Part shown: positions 42,685 to 52,021 of the stretch, piece after piece
Layout: each line of letters begins with the position of its first letter
Numbering within the stretch: position 1 is the first letter of the stretch
NCBI RefSeq assembly: GCF_034422975.1
Contig: NZ_CP139873.1
Coordinates: forward strand, 1,488,001 to 1,552,000
DNA length: 64,000 nucleotides
From: Idiomarina sp. PL1-037
GTDB lineage: Bacteria; Pseudomonadota; Gammaproteobacteria; Enterobacterales; Alteromonadaceae
Reading direction: 5' to 3'
Notes under the pieces: model-generated
The model's database searches: none
What the model was told of the DNA's origin: nothing
Seen by the model: only the letters and a program-made list of their open reading frames with translations
Translations under genes and position numbers: made by a program

Positions 42685-43689
42685 TCACTCTTGATTCAGT
42701 TGATATCGGCGTACAGCCCGTTGATGTTCTTCCAGCGTTTCTGAGAAAACATGACCACCCGATTTATCCGCAACAAAATAATAGTACGGAGAACGTACAG
42801 GATTCGCTGCGGCTTCAATTGAAGCTTCGCCGGGCATAGCGATTGGTGTTGGAGGTAGCCCATCAATTCGATAGGTATTATAAGCCGTTTTCTCACGCAA
42901 ATGAGCCCGGGTGATATTGCCGTCAAAATTTTCAATACCATAGATTGTCGTCGGGTCAGACTGTAAGCGCATGTCGATAGCCAGACGGTTAGCAAATACA
43001 CTTGCGACTAACGGACGTTCATCGGCCAAACCGGTCTCTTTTTCAATAATAGAAGCCAGTATTAACAGCTCGTAAGGTGAATTTACAGGGCACCGGTCTG
43101 AGCGTTCTTGCCAGACATTTTCCAGCACGCGCTGCATAGACTGGTACGCCTGTTTCAGGATAGCGATATCGGTTGTATAAGCTCTGTAACTGTAGGTTTC
43201 AGGTAGTAAAACACCTTCTAACGAAGTCTCTGTAACGCCAAGCTTTTGCCTTAGTTCCTCCGCGCTCAATTCAGAAGACTCGTCTTTTAAATAAGGCAGC
43301 TGTTTCAGTTGAGCACGCCATTGTTCAAGTGTAAGGCCTTCCACCAGAGTCACGGTAAAGGTTTTTTCTCGTCCCTGACTCAACATACTCCAAATATCAA
43401 ACCAGCTCTGCTGCCCATGAATTTCATAAAGGCCGGCCTGCAAATGATTAATATCAGCAAAAAACTGACTCAGCCGGTAACTTAATGCCGAATGTCCACC
43501 CTCAAAATGCTCTGTCACTTGGGATGTCACGCTACGGGCGGTTGCTCCACCTCTAAAGTCTAACAGTAGCGGGGTACTAGCATCATTTTGTATCGGCTGC
43601 GATAAATACCAGCGTCCGGACAAAAAAACAACCGCGACCGAAATCGCAAAAACTGCAGCAAGCAGCACTAAAATAAGACGTATTTTCAT
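42685..43689 (-). CDS. mltG: Endolytic murein transglycosylase MltG
   Basis: Cuts nascent glycan strands and sets their length. Start at 43689, where ATGA overlaps the pabC stop; longer frames lack support. One N-terminal membrane segment (about residues 4-24), a LysM-like part, and the YceG catalytic motif IIEKETG with Glu218, the E. coli number. It ends NGLPPTPIAMPG and later YYYFVADKSGGHVFS. 334 residues. Confidence 0.94.
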   Translation of the reverse strand: MKIRLILVLLAAVFAISVAVVFLSGRWYLSQPIQNDASTPLLLDFRGGATARSVTSQVTEHFEGGHSALSYRLSQFFADINHLQAGLYEIHGQQSWFDIWSMLSQGREKTFTVTLVEGLTLEQWRAQLKQLPYLKDESSELSAEELRQKLGVTETSLEGVLLPETYSYRAYTTDIAILKQAYQSMQRVLENVWQERSDRCPVNSPYELLILASIIEKETGLADERPLVASVFANRLAIDMRLQSDPTTIYGIENFDGNITRAHLREKTAYNTYRIDGLPPTPIAMPGEASIEAAANPVRSPYYYFVADKSGGHVFSETLEEHQRAVRRYQLNQE

Positions 43690-44474
43690 AATATAAGCTG
43701 CTCTAACACCGCTGGCAATTTGCACTTATCCAATATTTTACCATTAAACTGAACAACCGTAACAGCGCCTCTGACACTGTTGCTGAGGATGATTTGCTCA
43801 GCATCGGTTAACGTTTCCAAGGAGAAGTGACCGATACGCAAAGGCACAAGCATGCCCTCATCAATAATCAACTGGCGCATAATGCCTTGTACTCCGGAAA
43901 AACTCAGATCAGGCGTATACCATTGCCCTTGTTTGTACCAAAAAACATTTCCCTGTATAGCTTCGACAACATTACCTTCAGAGTCGCAGACCAGTAAATC
44001 GTCATATTCAGAGGCTCGGCACTCTTGGGATAACAAAACCTGTTCTAACCGATTTAATGTTTTTAAACCGGCCAGCTTAGGCTGTCTGGCTAAGTTCAAT
44101 TCAGCAACACCAAGACTAACCGGTTTAAGGTTACCCGGAGCATCACTTATCTGAATGTATTCATTTGCCTCTGAGCCGTCTGAAAAGCCGTATCCCCGGC
44201 CACCATACCCTCTAGTGACAATAATCTTACACACACCGTTTTCAATGCCATCACAAGCGTTAATAATACGTTGATGCAAAGAGTCAAAACTTGGATGGTT
44301 TATAAATAAACGGGTATTAGCTTCAGACAGTCGGCTCAAATGTCTCTCAACATGCAAAGGCACACCTTGAACAACTCGCATTGTTGTAAAGTGCCCGTCA
44401 CCGAACTGCAGCCCTCTGTCTATTTCCGAACATTGGAAAGGCGTATTATTAAATAGTATTTTTCTTATTGTCAT
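43686..44474 (-). CDS. pabC: Aminodeoxychorismate lyase
   Basis: PLP fold-type IV enzyme forming p-aminobenzoate for folate. Shown by RGLQFGDGHFTT at the start, Lys in TLNRLEQVLLSQE region with the usual K before LNR (GLKTLNR), EGNVFW-like VEAIQGNVFWYK, and ILSNSVRGAVTV. 262 residues. Normally fabF precedes pabC after acpP; here a terminator does. Confidence 0.92.
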   Translation of the reverse strand: MTIRKILFNNTPFQCSEIDRGLQFGDGHFTTMRVVQGVPLHVERHLSRLSEANTRLFINHPSFDSLHQRIINACDGIENGVCKIIVTRGYGGRGYGFSDGSEANEYIQISDAPGNLKPVSLGVAELNLARQPKLAGLKTLNRLEQVLLSQECRASEYDDLLVCDSEGNVVEAIQGNVFWYKQGQWYTPDLSFSGVQGIMRQLIIDEGMLVPLRIGHFSLETLTDAEQIILSNSVRGAVTVVQFNGKILDKCKLPAVLEQLIL

Positions 44475-44477
44475 AAC

Positions 44478-44508
44478 AAAAAAGGCGGAACCAATGGCTC
44501 CGCCTTTT
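44478..44508 (-). terminator. Terminator after acpP, in the usual place of fabF
   Basis: On the - strand GGCGGA/TCCGCC plus a G-T and two G-C pairs with a three-base loop, followed by six T. It isolates acpP from pabC, four bases before the pabC start codon. Confidence 0.88.
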
Positions 44509-44528
44509 ATATCACGTTCTACGACAAA

Positions 44529-44768
44529 TTAGTCGTTAGAATGATTATTTACGTAATCGATAGCTGATTGAACTGTTTTAATTTTTTCAGCTTCTTCGTC
44601 TGGAATTTCAGTTTCAAATTCTTCTTCCAAAGCCATTACCAGTTCAACTGTGTCCAGAGAATCAGCACCCAGGTCATTTTCAAATGACGCTTCAGGCTTA
44701 ACTTCTTCTTCTTTAACACCTAATTGTTCAACAATGATTTTTTTAACGCGTTCTTCAATAGTACTCAT
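44529..44768 (-). CDS. acpP: Acyl carrier protein
   Basis: Carries acyl chains on a phosphopantetheine arm at Ser37 (GADSLDTVE). The ATG at 44768 gives MSTIEERVKKII, nearly identical to E. coli AcpP; the longer frame adds six residues without support. 79 residues, strongly acidic. A 118-base gap to fabG probably holds its own promoter, as acpP is usually very highly expressed. Confidence 0.97.
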   Translation of the reverse strand: MSTIEERVKKIIVEQLGVKEEEVKPEASFENDLGADSLDTVELVMALEEEFETEIPDEEAEKIKTVQSAIDYVNNHSND

Positions 44769-44886
44769 GATTATAAAATCCCTCAATAGTCATCGCGAGA
44801 GTGAAAATTGGCTGTAGTGTAGTGAAACCAGCCTCATTAATAAAGTAAAAAATAGCATAAAGTTAAGAGGTCGTACCGTTCCCCCC

Positions 44887-45624
44887 TTAAACCATCGCCA
44901 TACCACCATTAACGTGAATGGTTTCACCAGTGATATAAGCAGCACCTTCTGATGCTAAAAATGCTACCGCAGCAGCAATTTCCTTTGGCTCGCCTAAACG
45001 TGCTGCCGGAATATTATCAAAAATAGCCTGTTTTTGCTCATCATTCAGAGCTTTTGTCATATCTGTATCAATAAACCCCGGCGCAACACAGTTCACGGTA
45101 ATGCCGCGAGCTGCAACCTCTTTAGCCATTGCCTTACTGAAACCAACCAGTCCGGCTTTAGCGGCACAATAGTTAACCTGCCCTGGGTTTCCTGTTGTGC
45201 CAACAACTGAACTGATATTAATAATACGGCCGTTACGACGTTTCATCATGCCGCGCACAACCGCTTTACAAACTTTAAATACGGCTGACAAATTCGTGTT
45301 TAACACAGCATCCCACTCGTCGTCTTTCATTCGCATCATCAGATTATCGCGGGTAATGCCGGCGTTATTCACTAGAATATCAATAGAACCGTATTCTGAT
45401 TCAATCTCTTTAATAACCTGCTGGAGACTATCAGAGTCGGTTACATCCAACGCCAGGCCTTTGCCTTTTGAACCAAGATATTCGGAGATTGCAGCGGCAC
45501 CTTTATCAGAGGTAGCCGTACCAATAACTTTCGCTCCCTGACTAGAAAGCAGTTCAGCTATTGCCTTTCCTATTCCCCGGCTTGCGCCTGTAACTAATGC
45601 GACTTTATTCTCAAAGTTTTGCAC
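44887..45624 (-). CDS. fabG: 3-oxoacyl-ACP reductase FabG
   Basis: NADPH-dependent reductase of fatty acid elongation, SDR family. TGASRGIG cofactor loop (12-19), NNAG (86-89), catalytic Ser138, Tyr152 and Lys156 (NYCAAKAG). 245 residues. Located 16 bases after fabD. Confidence 0.97.
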   Translation of the reverse strand: MQNFENKVALVTGASRGIGKAIAELLSSQGAKVIGTATSDKGAAAISEYLGSKGKGLALDVTDSDSLQQVIKEIESEYGSIDILVNNAGITRDNLMMRMKDDEWDAVLNTNLSAVFKVCKAVVRGMMKRRNGRIINISSVVGTTGNPGQVNYCAAKAGLVGFSKAMAKEVAARGITVNCVAPGFIDTDMTKALNDEQKQAIFDNIPAARLGEPKEIAAAVAFLASEGAAYITGETIHVNGGMAMV

Positions 45625-45640
45625 GTAAATAACCTTTTTA

Positions 45641-46561
45641 TTAAAGTGAGTTCAAAGAGTCTAGCGTATTCAACGCACTACAACCAAAAGCCTTAGTAAT
45701 ACGCTTGTTTAATCCAGTCAGTACTTTTCCAGGACCAACTTCATAGGCTGATTCGACATCCAGTTTCGCAATCTGTTCAACCGTCTCAGTCCAGCGCACA
45801 GGACAAAAAAGCTGACGCACCAAAGCATCTTTAATGGCATCTTCGCTATCGGCTATTGCAACGTCGACATTATTAATGACCGGCGTGTGTGGCTGTTTCA
45901 ACTTTATCGACTTCAATGCGTCGGCTAGTTGGCTGGCGGCTGGCTGCATCAAAGCACAATGTGAAGGCACGCTAACAGGTAACGGCAAAACACGTTTAGC
46001 TCCGGCTTCTTTTAACGCTTCTGCGGCGCGAGCTACGGCGTCTGCATGTCCAGCTATAACCACCTGACCCGGCGAATTATAATTCACCGGAGTCACTATT
46101 TGTTCCCCAGCCTGCTCTAAACAAATTTTTTCTATTTCGGCATCTTCAAGGCCAATAACCGCGGCCATAGCACCTTCGCCTTCGGCTACAGCTTGCTGCA
46201 TAAACTCGCCGCGCAGGGCTACAAGTTTAACCGCGTCGGTAAATTCCAGTGCTCCGGCGCATACAAGGGCTGAATACTCGCCCAGGCTATGGCCGGCCAT
46301 AACGGCAGCATCGGCCAGGCCTTTCTCTTTAGCGACGCGATACAGTGCAACGCTGGCAGTTAATAACGCAGGCTGTGTCCGTTGCGTTTCATTCAATTGC
46401 TGCTCAGGCCCCTGTTGGACAAGCTGCCAAAGGTCATACCCGAGAACACTGCTGGCCTCTGCGAACGTTTCTTTCACTAATGCGCAATCATTAGACAAGT
46501 CACTTAACATACCAACCCTTTGAGAGCCTTGCCCCGGAAATAACAATGCCGTTTTAGTCAT
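45641..46561 (-). CDS. fabD: Malonyl-CoA:ACP transacylase FabD
   Basis: Loads malonyl units onto ACP. Start at 46561, six bases after GAGG, giving MTKTALLFPGQGSQ. Nucleophile Ser92 in AGHSLGEYSAL; partner His in VPSHCALM. 306 residues, normal. It starts just after the fabH stop, overlapping none of it. Confidence 0.96.
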   Translation of the reverse strand: MTKTALLFPGQGSQRVGMLSDLSNDCALVKETFAEASSVLGYDLWQLVQQGPEQQLNETQRTQPALLTASVALYRVAKEKGLADAAVMAGHSLGEYSALVCAGALEFTDAVKLVALRGEFMQQAVAEGEGAMAAVIGLEDAEIEKICLEQAGEQIVTPVNYNSPGQVVIAGHADAVARAAEALKEAGAKRVLPLPVSVPSHCALMQPAASQLADALKSIKLKQPHTPVINNVDVAIADSEDAIKDALVRQLFCPVRWTETVEQIAKLDVESAYEVGPGKVLTGLNKRITKAFGCSALNTLDSLNSL

Positions 46562-46571
46562 AATCATCCTC

Positions 46572-47534
46572 TTAATATTGAACGAGCGCTGAACCCCACG
46601 CAAAACCGCCACCAAAAGCCTCTAACAAGAGTTTCTGACCACGCTTAATGCGTCCATCCTTAACCGCCCAGTCAAGTGCAATGGGTACCGATGCCGCAGA
46701 AGTATTCCCTGTTGAGTCCAGAGTAATTACCACGCGCTCCATCGGCATCTGTAATTTTTTCGCTGTCGCATTAATAATACGTAAATTTGCCTGATGCGGA
46801 ATTAACCAGTCCAGATCATGTGCCTGTAATTGATTCTTGGCTAAGGTTTCGGTTACTAAGCTACTGAGTTTTGAAACCGCAACTTTAAAGACCTCGTTAC
46901 CCTTCATGTACATCCAGGCGTTTTCTCTGCCGCGGTCGGCCCCTCTGGAGGCTTGTTTAGCTCCTAACAAGTGGCTGTATTCGCCGGCGCTGAATAGATG
47001 AGTGGAGAGTATTCCTGGAGTATCATTTTGTTCCAGGACGACCGCTCCGCCGCCGTCCCCAAAAAGCACCACGGTGTTACGATCATAGGGATCACATAAA
47101 CGCGCCAGTACATCAGCGCCGATGACCAGAACACGTTGGTGCTGCCCACTTTTAATAAATTGATCAGCGACAGAGAGCGCATAAATAAAACCGGAGCATG
47201 CCGCTCCAACGTCGAAAGCAGGAATCGATGTAACGCCCAGCATTCGTTGAATTTCACAGGCCGCACTTGGAAAAGCGTGCTCGGCCGATGTGGTCGCCAC
47301 CACAATCATATCGATATCCTGGGGGCTTAAACCGGCGGCAGCCAGTGCTTCTTTTGCCGCTTCATAACCTAAAGTCGCTGCGGTTTCATCAGGTGCCGCA
47401 ATGCGCCGTTCTTTAATGCCGGTTCTTTCTGTTATCCACTCGTCAGACGTATCAACCCGCTGGGAAAGTTCTTCATTAGTAAGCCGTTGTTCGGGCAGAT
47501 AATGCCCGGTACCAACAATTTTTGCATAAGTCAT
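46572..47534 (-). CDS. fabH: 3-oxoacyl-ACP synthase III FabH
   Basis: Initiates fatty acid synthesis from acetyl-CoA and malonyl-ACP. The ATG at 47534 gives 320 residues with Cys113 (GAACSGF), His247 (IPHQAN) and Asn277 (STGNTSA), the classic triad. Follows plsX by 16 bases. Confidence 0.97.
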   Translation of the reverse strand: MTYAKIVGTGHYLPEQRLTNEELSQRVDTSDEWITERTGIKERRIAAPDETAATLGYEAAKEALAAAGLSPQDIDMIVVATTSAEHAFPSAACEIQRMLGVTSIPAFDVGAACSGFIYALSVADQFIKSGQHQRVLVIGADVLARLCDPYDRNTVVLFGDGGGAVVLEQNDTPGILSTHLFSAGEYSHLLGAKQASRGADRGRENAWMYMKGNEVFKVAVSKLSSLVTETLAKNQLQAHDLDWLIPHQANLRIINATAKKLQMPMERVVITLDSTGNTSAASVPIALDWAVKDGRIKRGQKLLLEAFGGGFAWGSALVQY

Positions 47535-47550
47535 AGCGCTACTTAACTGG

Positions 47551-48576
47551 TTACAGCTGTTCTGATAAGACTGCTTCGACACGATGTTTAATTCGCTCAG
47601 GAAGCTGTTCATGCGCTTCTGCGACGGCTTGTTGAATTGCACTATAAAAAGCGCCGGCGCTAGCGCTACCGTGACTTTTTATCACGACATGGCGCAATCC
47701 TATCAGACTCGCACCATTGTAGTGGTCGGGCTTCAACCTATCCCAGGACTTGTGCGTCCGTTTTTGTAAAAAACGGAAGAAAAACCGATAAAGCCAATGT
47801 GAGCTCAGTGTGTCGCGCATTTGATCAATAATGAATGTTGCCAGACCTTCGCAGCTTTTAAGTGCAATGTTCCCGACGAAACCATCACAAACTACAACAT
47901 CAGCTCTGCCACTAAATAAGTGGTTACCTTCAATAAAACCAATGTAGTTTAGCTGGTCGCATTGCGCGAGCCTGGCTGCTGCATTACGCACAACATCATT
48001 GCCCTTGATATCTTCTTCACCCATATTCAACAGGCTAATTTTAGGCGCGGGCACGCCCGATAAATACTCAGCTGCCACAGCACCCATAACACCAAACTGA
48101 AACAAAGTTTCTGAATCGCAACTGGCATTAGCGCCGAGATCAAGCAGGTAAGATTTTCCGCCGGTTTGATTCGGCAAAGCCGTCATCAATGCCGGGCGTA
48201 GAACACCAGGAAGCGTTTTCAACGTAAAGTAGGCATTAGTCATTAATGCGCCAGTATTGCCGCCGCTTACCATTGCCTGACAATTACCGTCGGTTAGGGT
48301 TTTCAGCGCAACGCGCATGGAGGACTCAGGCTTACTACGCAGGGACTGACCTGGTTTATCATCCATTTCGATAACCTGTTCGGCGTGAACAAGATTTACA
48401 GAAGGATGTGAGCTTAAATTGAATTTATCGAGTAACGGGGTGAGTTCTTTCTCGTGCCCGACAACGGTGAATTTAACATCGGAATACCGATGAACCGCTT
48501 TTTCCAGGGCTTCTATAACAATAGAGGGGCCATTATCGCCCCCCATTGCATCAATCGCTATGTTCAGTTCAGGCAT
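47551..48576 (-). CDS. plsX: Phosphate acyltransferase PlsX
   Basis: Makes acyl-phosphate from acyl-ACP for phospholipid synthesis. Opens IAIDAMGGDNGP, then SGGNTGALM and CDGFVGNIALK, all PlsX hallmarks. 341 residues. It begins nine bases after rpmF, the conserved rpmF-plsX pair. Confidence 0.96.
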   Translation of the reverse strand: MPELNIAIDAMGGDNGPSIVIEALEKAVHRYSDVKFTVVGHEKELTPLLDKFNLSSHPSVNLVHAEQVIEMDDKPGQSLRSKPESSMRVALKTLTDGNCQAMVSGGNTGALMTNAYFTLKTLPGVLRPALMTALPNQTGGKSYLLDLGANASCDSETLFQFGVMGAVAAEYLSGVPAPKISLLNMGEEDIKGNDVVRNAAARLAQCDQLNYIGFIEGNHLFSGRADVVVCDGFVGNIALKSCEGLATFIIDQMRDTLSSHWLYRFFFRFLQKRTHKSWDRLKPDHYNGASLIGLRHVVIKSHGSASAGAFYSAIQQAVAEAHEQLPERIKHRVEAVLSEQL

Positions 48577-48584
48577 GGCCTGTC

Positions 48585-48755
48585 TTACTTGTTAACGACC
48601 TTACGACCCTTGTAATAACCGTCGGCTGTTACGTGGTGACGACGATGCGTCTCACCCGTAGTTGAGTCAACCGACAGTGTTGGGCCGTCTATTGCATCGT
48701 GTGAACGACGCATGTCGCGTCTTGAACGACTTTTCTTACTTTTTTGAACAGCCAT
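48585..48755 (-). CDS. rpmF: 50S ribosomal protein bL32
   Basis: Small ribosomal protein of 56 residues, opening MAVQKSKKSRSRRDMRRSHD, followed by a TLSVDSTTGETHRRHHV middle and a GYYKGRKVVNK end. Very basic, with no zinc-Cys motif, as in enterobacterial L32. It has a good GGAG ribosome site and stands between yceD and plsX, the conserved order. Too short for a length-filtered gene list, so easily missed. Confidence 0.96.
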   Translation of the reverse strand: MAVQKSKKSRSRRDMRRSHDAIDGPTLSVDSTTGETHRRHHVTADGYYKGRKVVNK

Positions 48756-48771
48756 TTACGCTATCTCCTGA

Positions 48772-49299
48772 TTATTTACGCTTCAATTCTTGTAATACGG
48801 CAAACGGGTTCTCAGACTCTTCAGCATCTGATTCGTCAATTTCGCCCCACGTCATCGCATCACGATCCACCTGACATACCTTAGCGTCGTGCTTAGGAAC
48901 TATTGGCATAGCCAGAATTAATTCGTCTTCAACAAGCCCATGCAGGTTAAATTCTCCAAAATCGTTTACCTCAATAGCTTCATAGCTATCGGGAAAGTCA
49001 TCTGCCACCTGTCGCTTAGTGACAGGAGCATACGCAAACTGCGCGAGAATATCAACATCCAGGGGCGTATTACAGCGTTCACAAAGTACTTTGACAGCAA
49101 CTTTTGCTTTCCCTGTAAAATAACTAATGCCCTGTTCATCAATTCCAAACTCAACACTGGCCTCAGGATCGGGGCAAGGTTCTACCAAACTTTCCTGAAG
49201 TCTTGTCAATGTTTTTCCGGGCACTACCCCATCATATGCCACTTTTTTGTTGGCACTTTTGACTGGGTCGACCGTTACGGGAATACGAACTTTTTGCAT
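48772..49299 (-). CDS. yceD: YceD/DUF177 family protein
   Basis: Protein of 175 residues of the DUF177 family, linked in bacteria and plastids to 23S rRNA accumulation. A single CERC pair (about residues 75-78) and the C-terminal NPFAVLQELK are recognisable. It is 16 bases upstream of rpmF, the usual neighbour, which fits a role in large-subunit assembly. Confidence 0.9.
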   Translation of the reverse strand: MQKVRIPVTVDPVKSANKKVAYDGVVPGKTLTRLQESLVEPCPDPEASVEFGIDEQGISYFTGKAKVAVKVLCERCNTPLDVDILAQFAYAPVTKRQVADDFPDSYEAIEVNDFGEFNLHGLVEDELILAMPIVPKHDAKVCQVDRDAMTWGEIDESDAEESENPFAVLQELKRK

Positions 49300-49350
49300 A
49301 GCGCGCGAATGTTAACGAAGTTCCGCTTTACTGACAAGGGAAATCTGTCG

Positions 49351-49947
49351 TTAATCCTTATTTAGAGGGTTAATTCCGTGAGTTCTCAACATATCCAGTA
49401 AAGCGATAGCTGGTAACCCGATGAGTGCATTGGGGTCGTTGCCTTTTAAGCCGCTGAACAAACTGATTCCCAACCCTTCGCTTTTGAAGCTGCCGGCACA
49501 ATCAAAGGGCTTTTCAAGCTCAACATAACGTTCTATTTCTTCGGCAGTCAGTTGACGAAATTCAACTTCAAACGGCTCTATTCTTACTTCGCATTGTTGA
49601 GCCTCTGTATTAAGAACAGCCAGCCCAGTATAAAAGGTTACCGTTTTGCCAATAAAGCTGGACAATTGTCGCACCGCATTGTCATGGTTGCCTGGTTTGC
49701 CTAAAATGTTGCCATCACAAACAGCAACCTGATCGGAACCAATAATAATGGCATTATCGTAGGTCATTCTTCTCTCGACCGCCCGTGCTTTGGCTTCTGC
49801 TAACCGCCCCACTAATTGTTGTGGGCTTTCTGAGCTAATCGCACTCTCGTCTATGTCCGGCTTCACAACATCGTAGTTCAAATGCAGTCTATCTAAAATT
49901 TCACGACGGTACTTAGAACCTGACCCCAAAATTAGTGGCAACGTCAT
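49351..49947 (-). CDS. yceF: Maf-family nucleotide pyrophosphatase (YceF type)
   Basis: House-cleaning pyrophosphatase; the YceF subfamily prefers 7-methyl-GTP. Opens LILGSGSKYRREIL, has DESAI, and IIGSDQVAVCDG with the catalytic acidic residue, then GLSLFSGLKGNDPNALIGLP near the end in similar form. 198 residues. ATGA overlap with the HAD gene upstream. It is on the other side of yceD, as in E. coli. Confidence 0.92.
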   Translation of the reverse strand: MTLPLILGSGSKYRREILDRLHLNYDVVKPDIDESAISSESPQQLVGRLAEAKARAVERRMTYDNAIIIGSDQVAVCDGNILGKPGNHDNAVRQLSSFIGKTVTFYTGLAVLNTEAQQCEVRIEPFEVEFRQLTAEEIERYVELEKPFDCAGSFKSEGLGISLFSGLKGNDPNALIGLPAIALLDMLRTHGINPLNKD

Positions 49948-50606
49948 AACGTCTCCCTGACAAGTTTGCTGCTGAGCTCTGAAAGCGAATCGATCACTAT
50001 TGTAGCACCGGCTTCACGTAAACGTTCAGCGTCATGTACGCCAAAGCTTACACCAATTGCCTGTACGCCTGCCGCGACCGCCATTTTCATATCGTGAACA
50101 GAGTCTCCAACCATTACGGTGTGTTCAGGCTGAGTTTTAAGTTCATTCATAATTTCATAAAGCATCTGGGGGTCAGGCTTACCTTTCGTTTCACTGGCGC
50201 ACCGCGAAGTATCAAAGTAATGTTCGGTTTCGCTTTCCACCCAGACTCGTTGTAATCCTCGCCGAGCCTTGCCAGTCGCGACGGCCAAACGATAGCCCGC
50301 ACTGGATAACTGAGAAAGCACCGCTTTTGCGTCGTGAAATAAGGGCGACGGCGTTGTATTTAGATCGATATATTCATCGCGATACTGAGTTAAAAAGTTA
50401 TTCATTTGTGTCGCGTTAAGTACACCGAACAGTTTTTCTATTGCAGGTTCAAGGCTTAAACCAATAATGTCTCTGACTGACATCTCGGTCGGAACGGGTA
50501 ACCCCGTATGCTCTGCTGTGTTTTGCATCGATGACACAATTCGGCCAATGGAGTCCATTAAAGTGCCGTCCCAGTCAAACACCACAAGTCGCTTATCGCA
50601 CATCAT
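49944..50606 (-). CDS. HAD-superfamily phosphatase (phosphoglycolate phosphatase-like)
   Basis: Cytoplasmic HAD hydrolase of 220 residues. Motif I DWDGTLMDS with nucleophile Asp13 region, motif II VATGK, and motif IV VGDSVHDMKMA. The helical cap between residues 20 and 90 suggests a Gph/YieH-like small-molecule phosphatase. The substrate is not deducible. It lies between rluC and maf, a frequent gammaproteobacterial arrangement. Confidence 0.88.
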   Translation of the reverse strand: MMCDKRLVVFDWDGTLMDSIGRIVSSMQNTAEHTGLPVPTEMSVRDIIGLSLEPAIEKLFGVLNATQMNNFLTQYRDEYIDLNTTPSPLFHDAKAVLSQLSSAGYRLAVATGKARRGLQRVWVESETEHYFDTSRCASETKGKPDPQMLYEIMNELKTQPEHTVMVGDSVHDMKMAVAAGVQAIGVSFGVHDAERLREAGATIVIDSLSELSSKLVRETL

Positions 50607-50621
50607 TATAAGCTGTCCTTA

Positions 50622-51569
50622 TTATTGCGCAGTCAATTGCTTTAATGTTTGCTGTAAGTTGTCATCCAGAGGGGCTTCAAAAGCCACTTCTTTTCCGGTA
50701 ACCGGATGCAGAAAACGCAGCTGCCAGGCGTGTAAAAACAGTCGGTTTAACCCAAGCCCGGACATAATGTTATCGAAATCCGCATCACCGTACTTAGGAT
50801 CTTTAGCTATAGGATGACCGGCATGTAACGCGTGAACGCGAATTTGATGAGTGCGGCCGGTAACTGGCGACGCTTCAACTAATGTCCCTTCCTTATATCT
50901 TTGCTGAATTCTGAAACGAGTCAACGAGGCTTTGCCTTCTGCATCAACACGCACAATTCTCTCGCCAGATTTTAAGGTGTTCTTTTTTAACGGCGCTTCA
51001 ACGCTGCAAACCCGCTTTTGCCATTGGCCACGAACCAACGCCAGATATTGCTTATTCATTTCTTTGTTACGCAACTGTTCGTGCAAACTTCTCAGCACTG
51101 AACGTTTTTTAGCAACCAGCAACAAGCCACTGGTATCTCGGTCTATTCGGTGAACCAGCTCTAAGCTTTTCTCTTTTGGCCGCAACGCTCTTAAACCTTC
51201 AATAAGACCGAATTGCAGTCCTGAGCCGCCATGTACGGCGACTCCTGATGGTTTATTAATTAGCATCAAAGCGTCGTCCTCATAGAGGATCGCGTGCTCG
51301 AGAGCTGCAACCTGCTCTAAATTAGCAGACGGAAGGTCCGGCCTTTCACTCACTTTTACCGGAGGAATGCGAATGAGGTCCCCTTCTTTTAACTTATAGT
51401 CCGGTTTTATCCGCTTTTTATTCGCTCGCACTTCACCTTTACGAACAATTCGATATACCAAAGACTTAGGTACACCGCGTAATTGCGCAATGAGAAAGTT
51501 ATCTATTCGCTGCCCCGACTCTTCTGCAGAGACAGTATGCCAGCGTACTTCTTGTTGAATTGTTTTCAT
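50622..51569 (-). CDS. rluC: 23S rRNA pseudouridine(955/2504/2580) synthase RluC
   Basis: RluA-family enzyme with an N-terminal S4 RNA-binding domain (about residues 18-75) and catalytic Asp in VHRIDRDTSGLLLVAK. Ends with TGRTHQIRVHALHAGHPI and GDADFD. 315 residues. Its divergent placement against rne, next to maf-yceD-rpmF, is as in E. coli. Confidence 0.95.
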   Translation of the reverse strand: MKTIQQEVRWHTVSAEESGQRIDNFLIAQLRGVPKSLVYRIVRKGEVRANKKRIKPDYKLKEGDLIRIPPVKVSERPDLPSANLEQVAALEHAILYEDDALMLINKPSGVAVHGGSGLQFGLIEGLRALRPKEKSLELVHRIDRDTSGLLLVAKKRSVLRSLHEQLRNKEMNKQYLALVRGQWQKRVCSVEAPLKKNTLKSGERIVRVDAEGKASLTRFRIQQRYKEGTLVEASPVTGRTHQIRVHALHAGHPIAKDPKYGDADFDNIMSGLGLNRLFLHAWQLRFLHPVTGKEVAFEAPLDDNLQQTLKQLTAQ

Positions 51570-52021
51570 GCCGCTATTTTACCATCATCTACAAGATTCA
51601 ACAGCGAAATTGTTGCTTGTATTTTCAGTGGTTTTCATGGAATAATTAAGTGTCAAAGTCCATCGAAGATGGCAGACGAAGAATATATTTCGCGCAATCG
51701 AAATAACAGAGCGACGCATTATCCACATCAGCGTACGGTTTTAAAGTCTAATGAAGTGACTAGCCGAGATGTTGATGGCACGGAGAAGAACACAGCACAT
51801 TGAATACGCTTTGTTTCATAATCGATTGCAGACGTAAAATTTAGCGACAATATGACACCGAACAGTTGGTGTTATCGGCACAGTCAAACTCATTTTAGTT
51901 ATACGTTGTAGATGACGGGTAACGCAGGTCCCAAAGGGCCTGCAGCGACAGACGAATTCGATAATTGCACGATCGCCATTGGGGCGTGTCATATTGTGGC
52001 CCAAAGAATTGAGTCACAGTA
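51570..52021 (+). promoter_or_regulatory. rluC-rne divergent region and long rne leader
   Basis: 452 bases without a gene. It holds the promoters of rluC and rne, which I cannot place reliably, and a long rne leader. At 51924-51943 an 8-bp stem (GCAGGTCC/GGGCCTGC, loop CAAA) is flanked by GGTAAC and AGCGACA. This looks like the hp2 element of the E. coli rne leader (rne5), by which RNase E limits its own mRNA. A second weak stem lies at 51852-51869. Confidence 0.6.

Noticed and set aside
48940..49365. 141-codon + strand frame opposite yceD
   Set aside because: Antisense to yceD, which has family motifs and conserved position.
51719..51730. TTATCCACA, a perfect DnaA-box sequence, in the rne upstream region
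   Set aside because: A single box (another variant at 40010-40018) without clustering, AT-rich unwinding region or dnaA/dnaN; a chance match.
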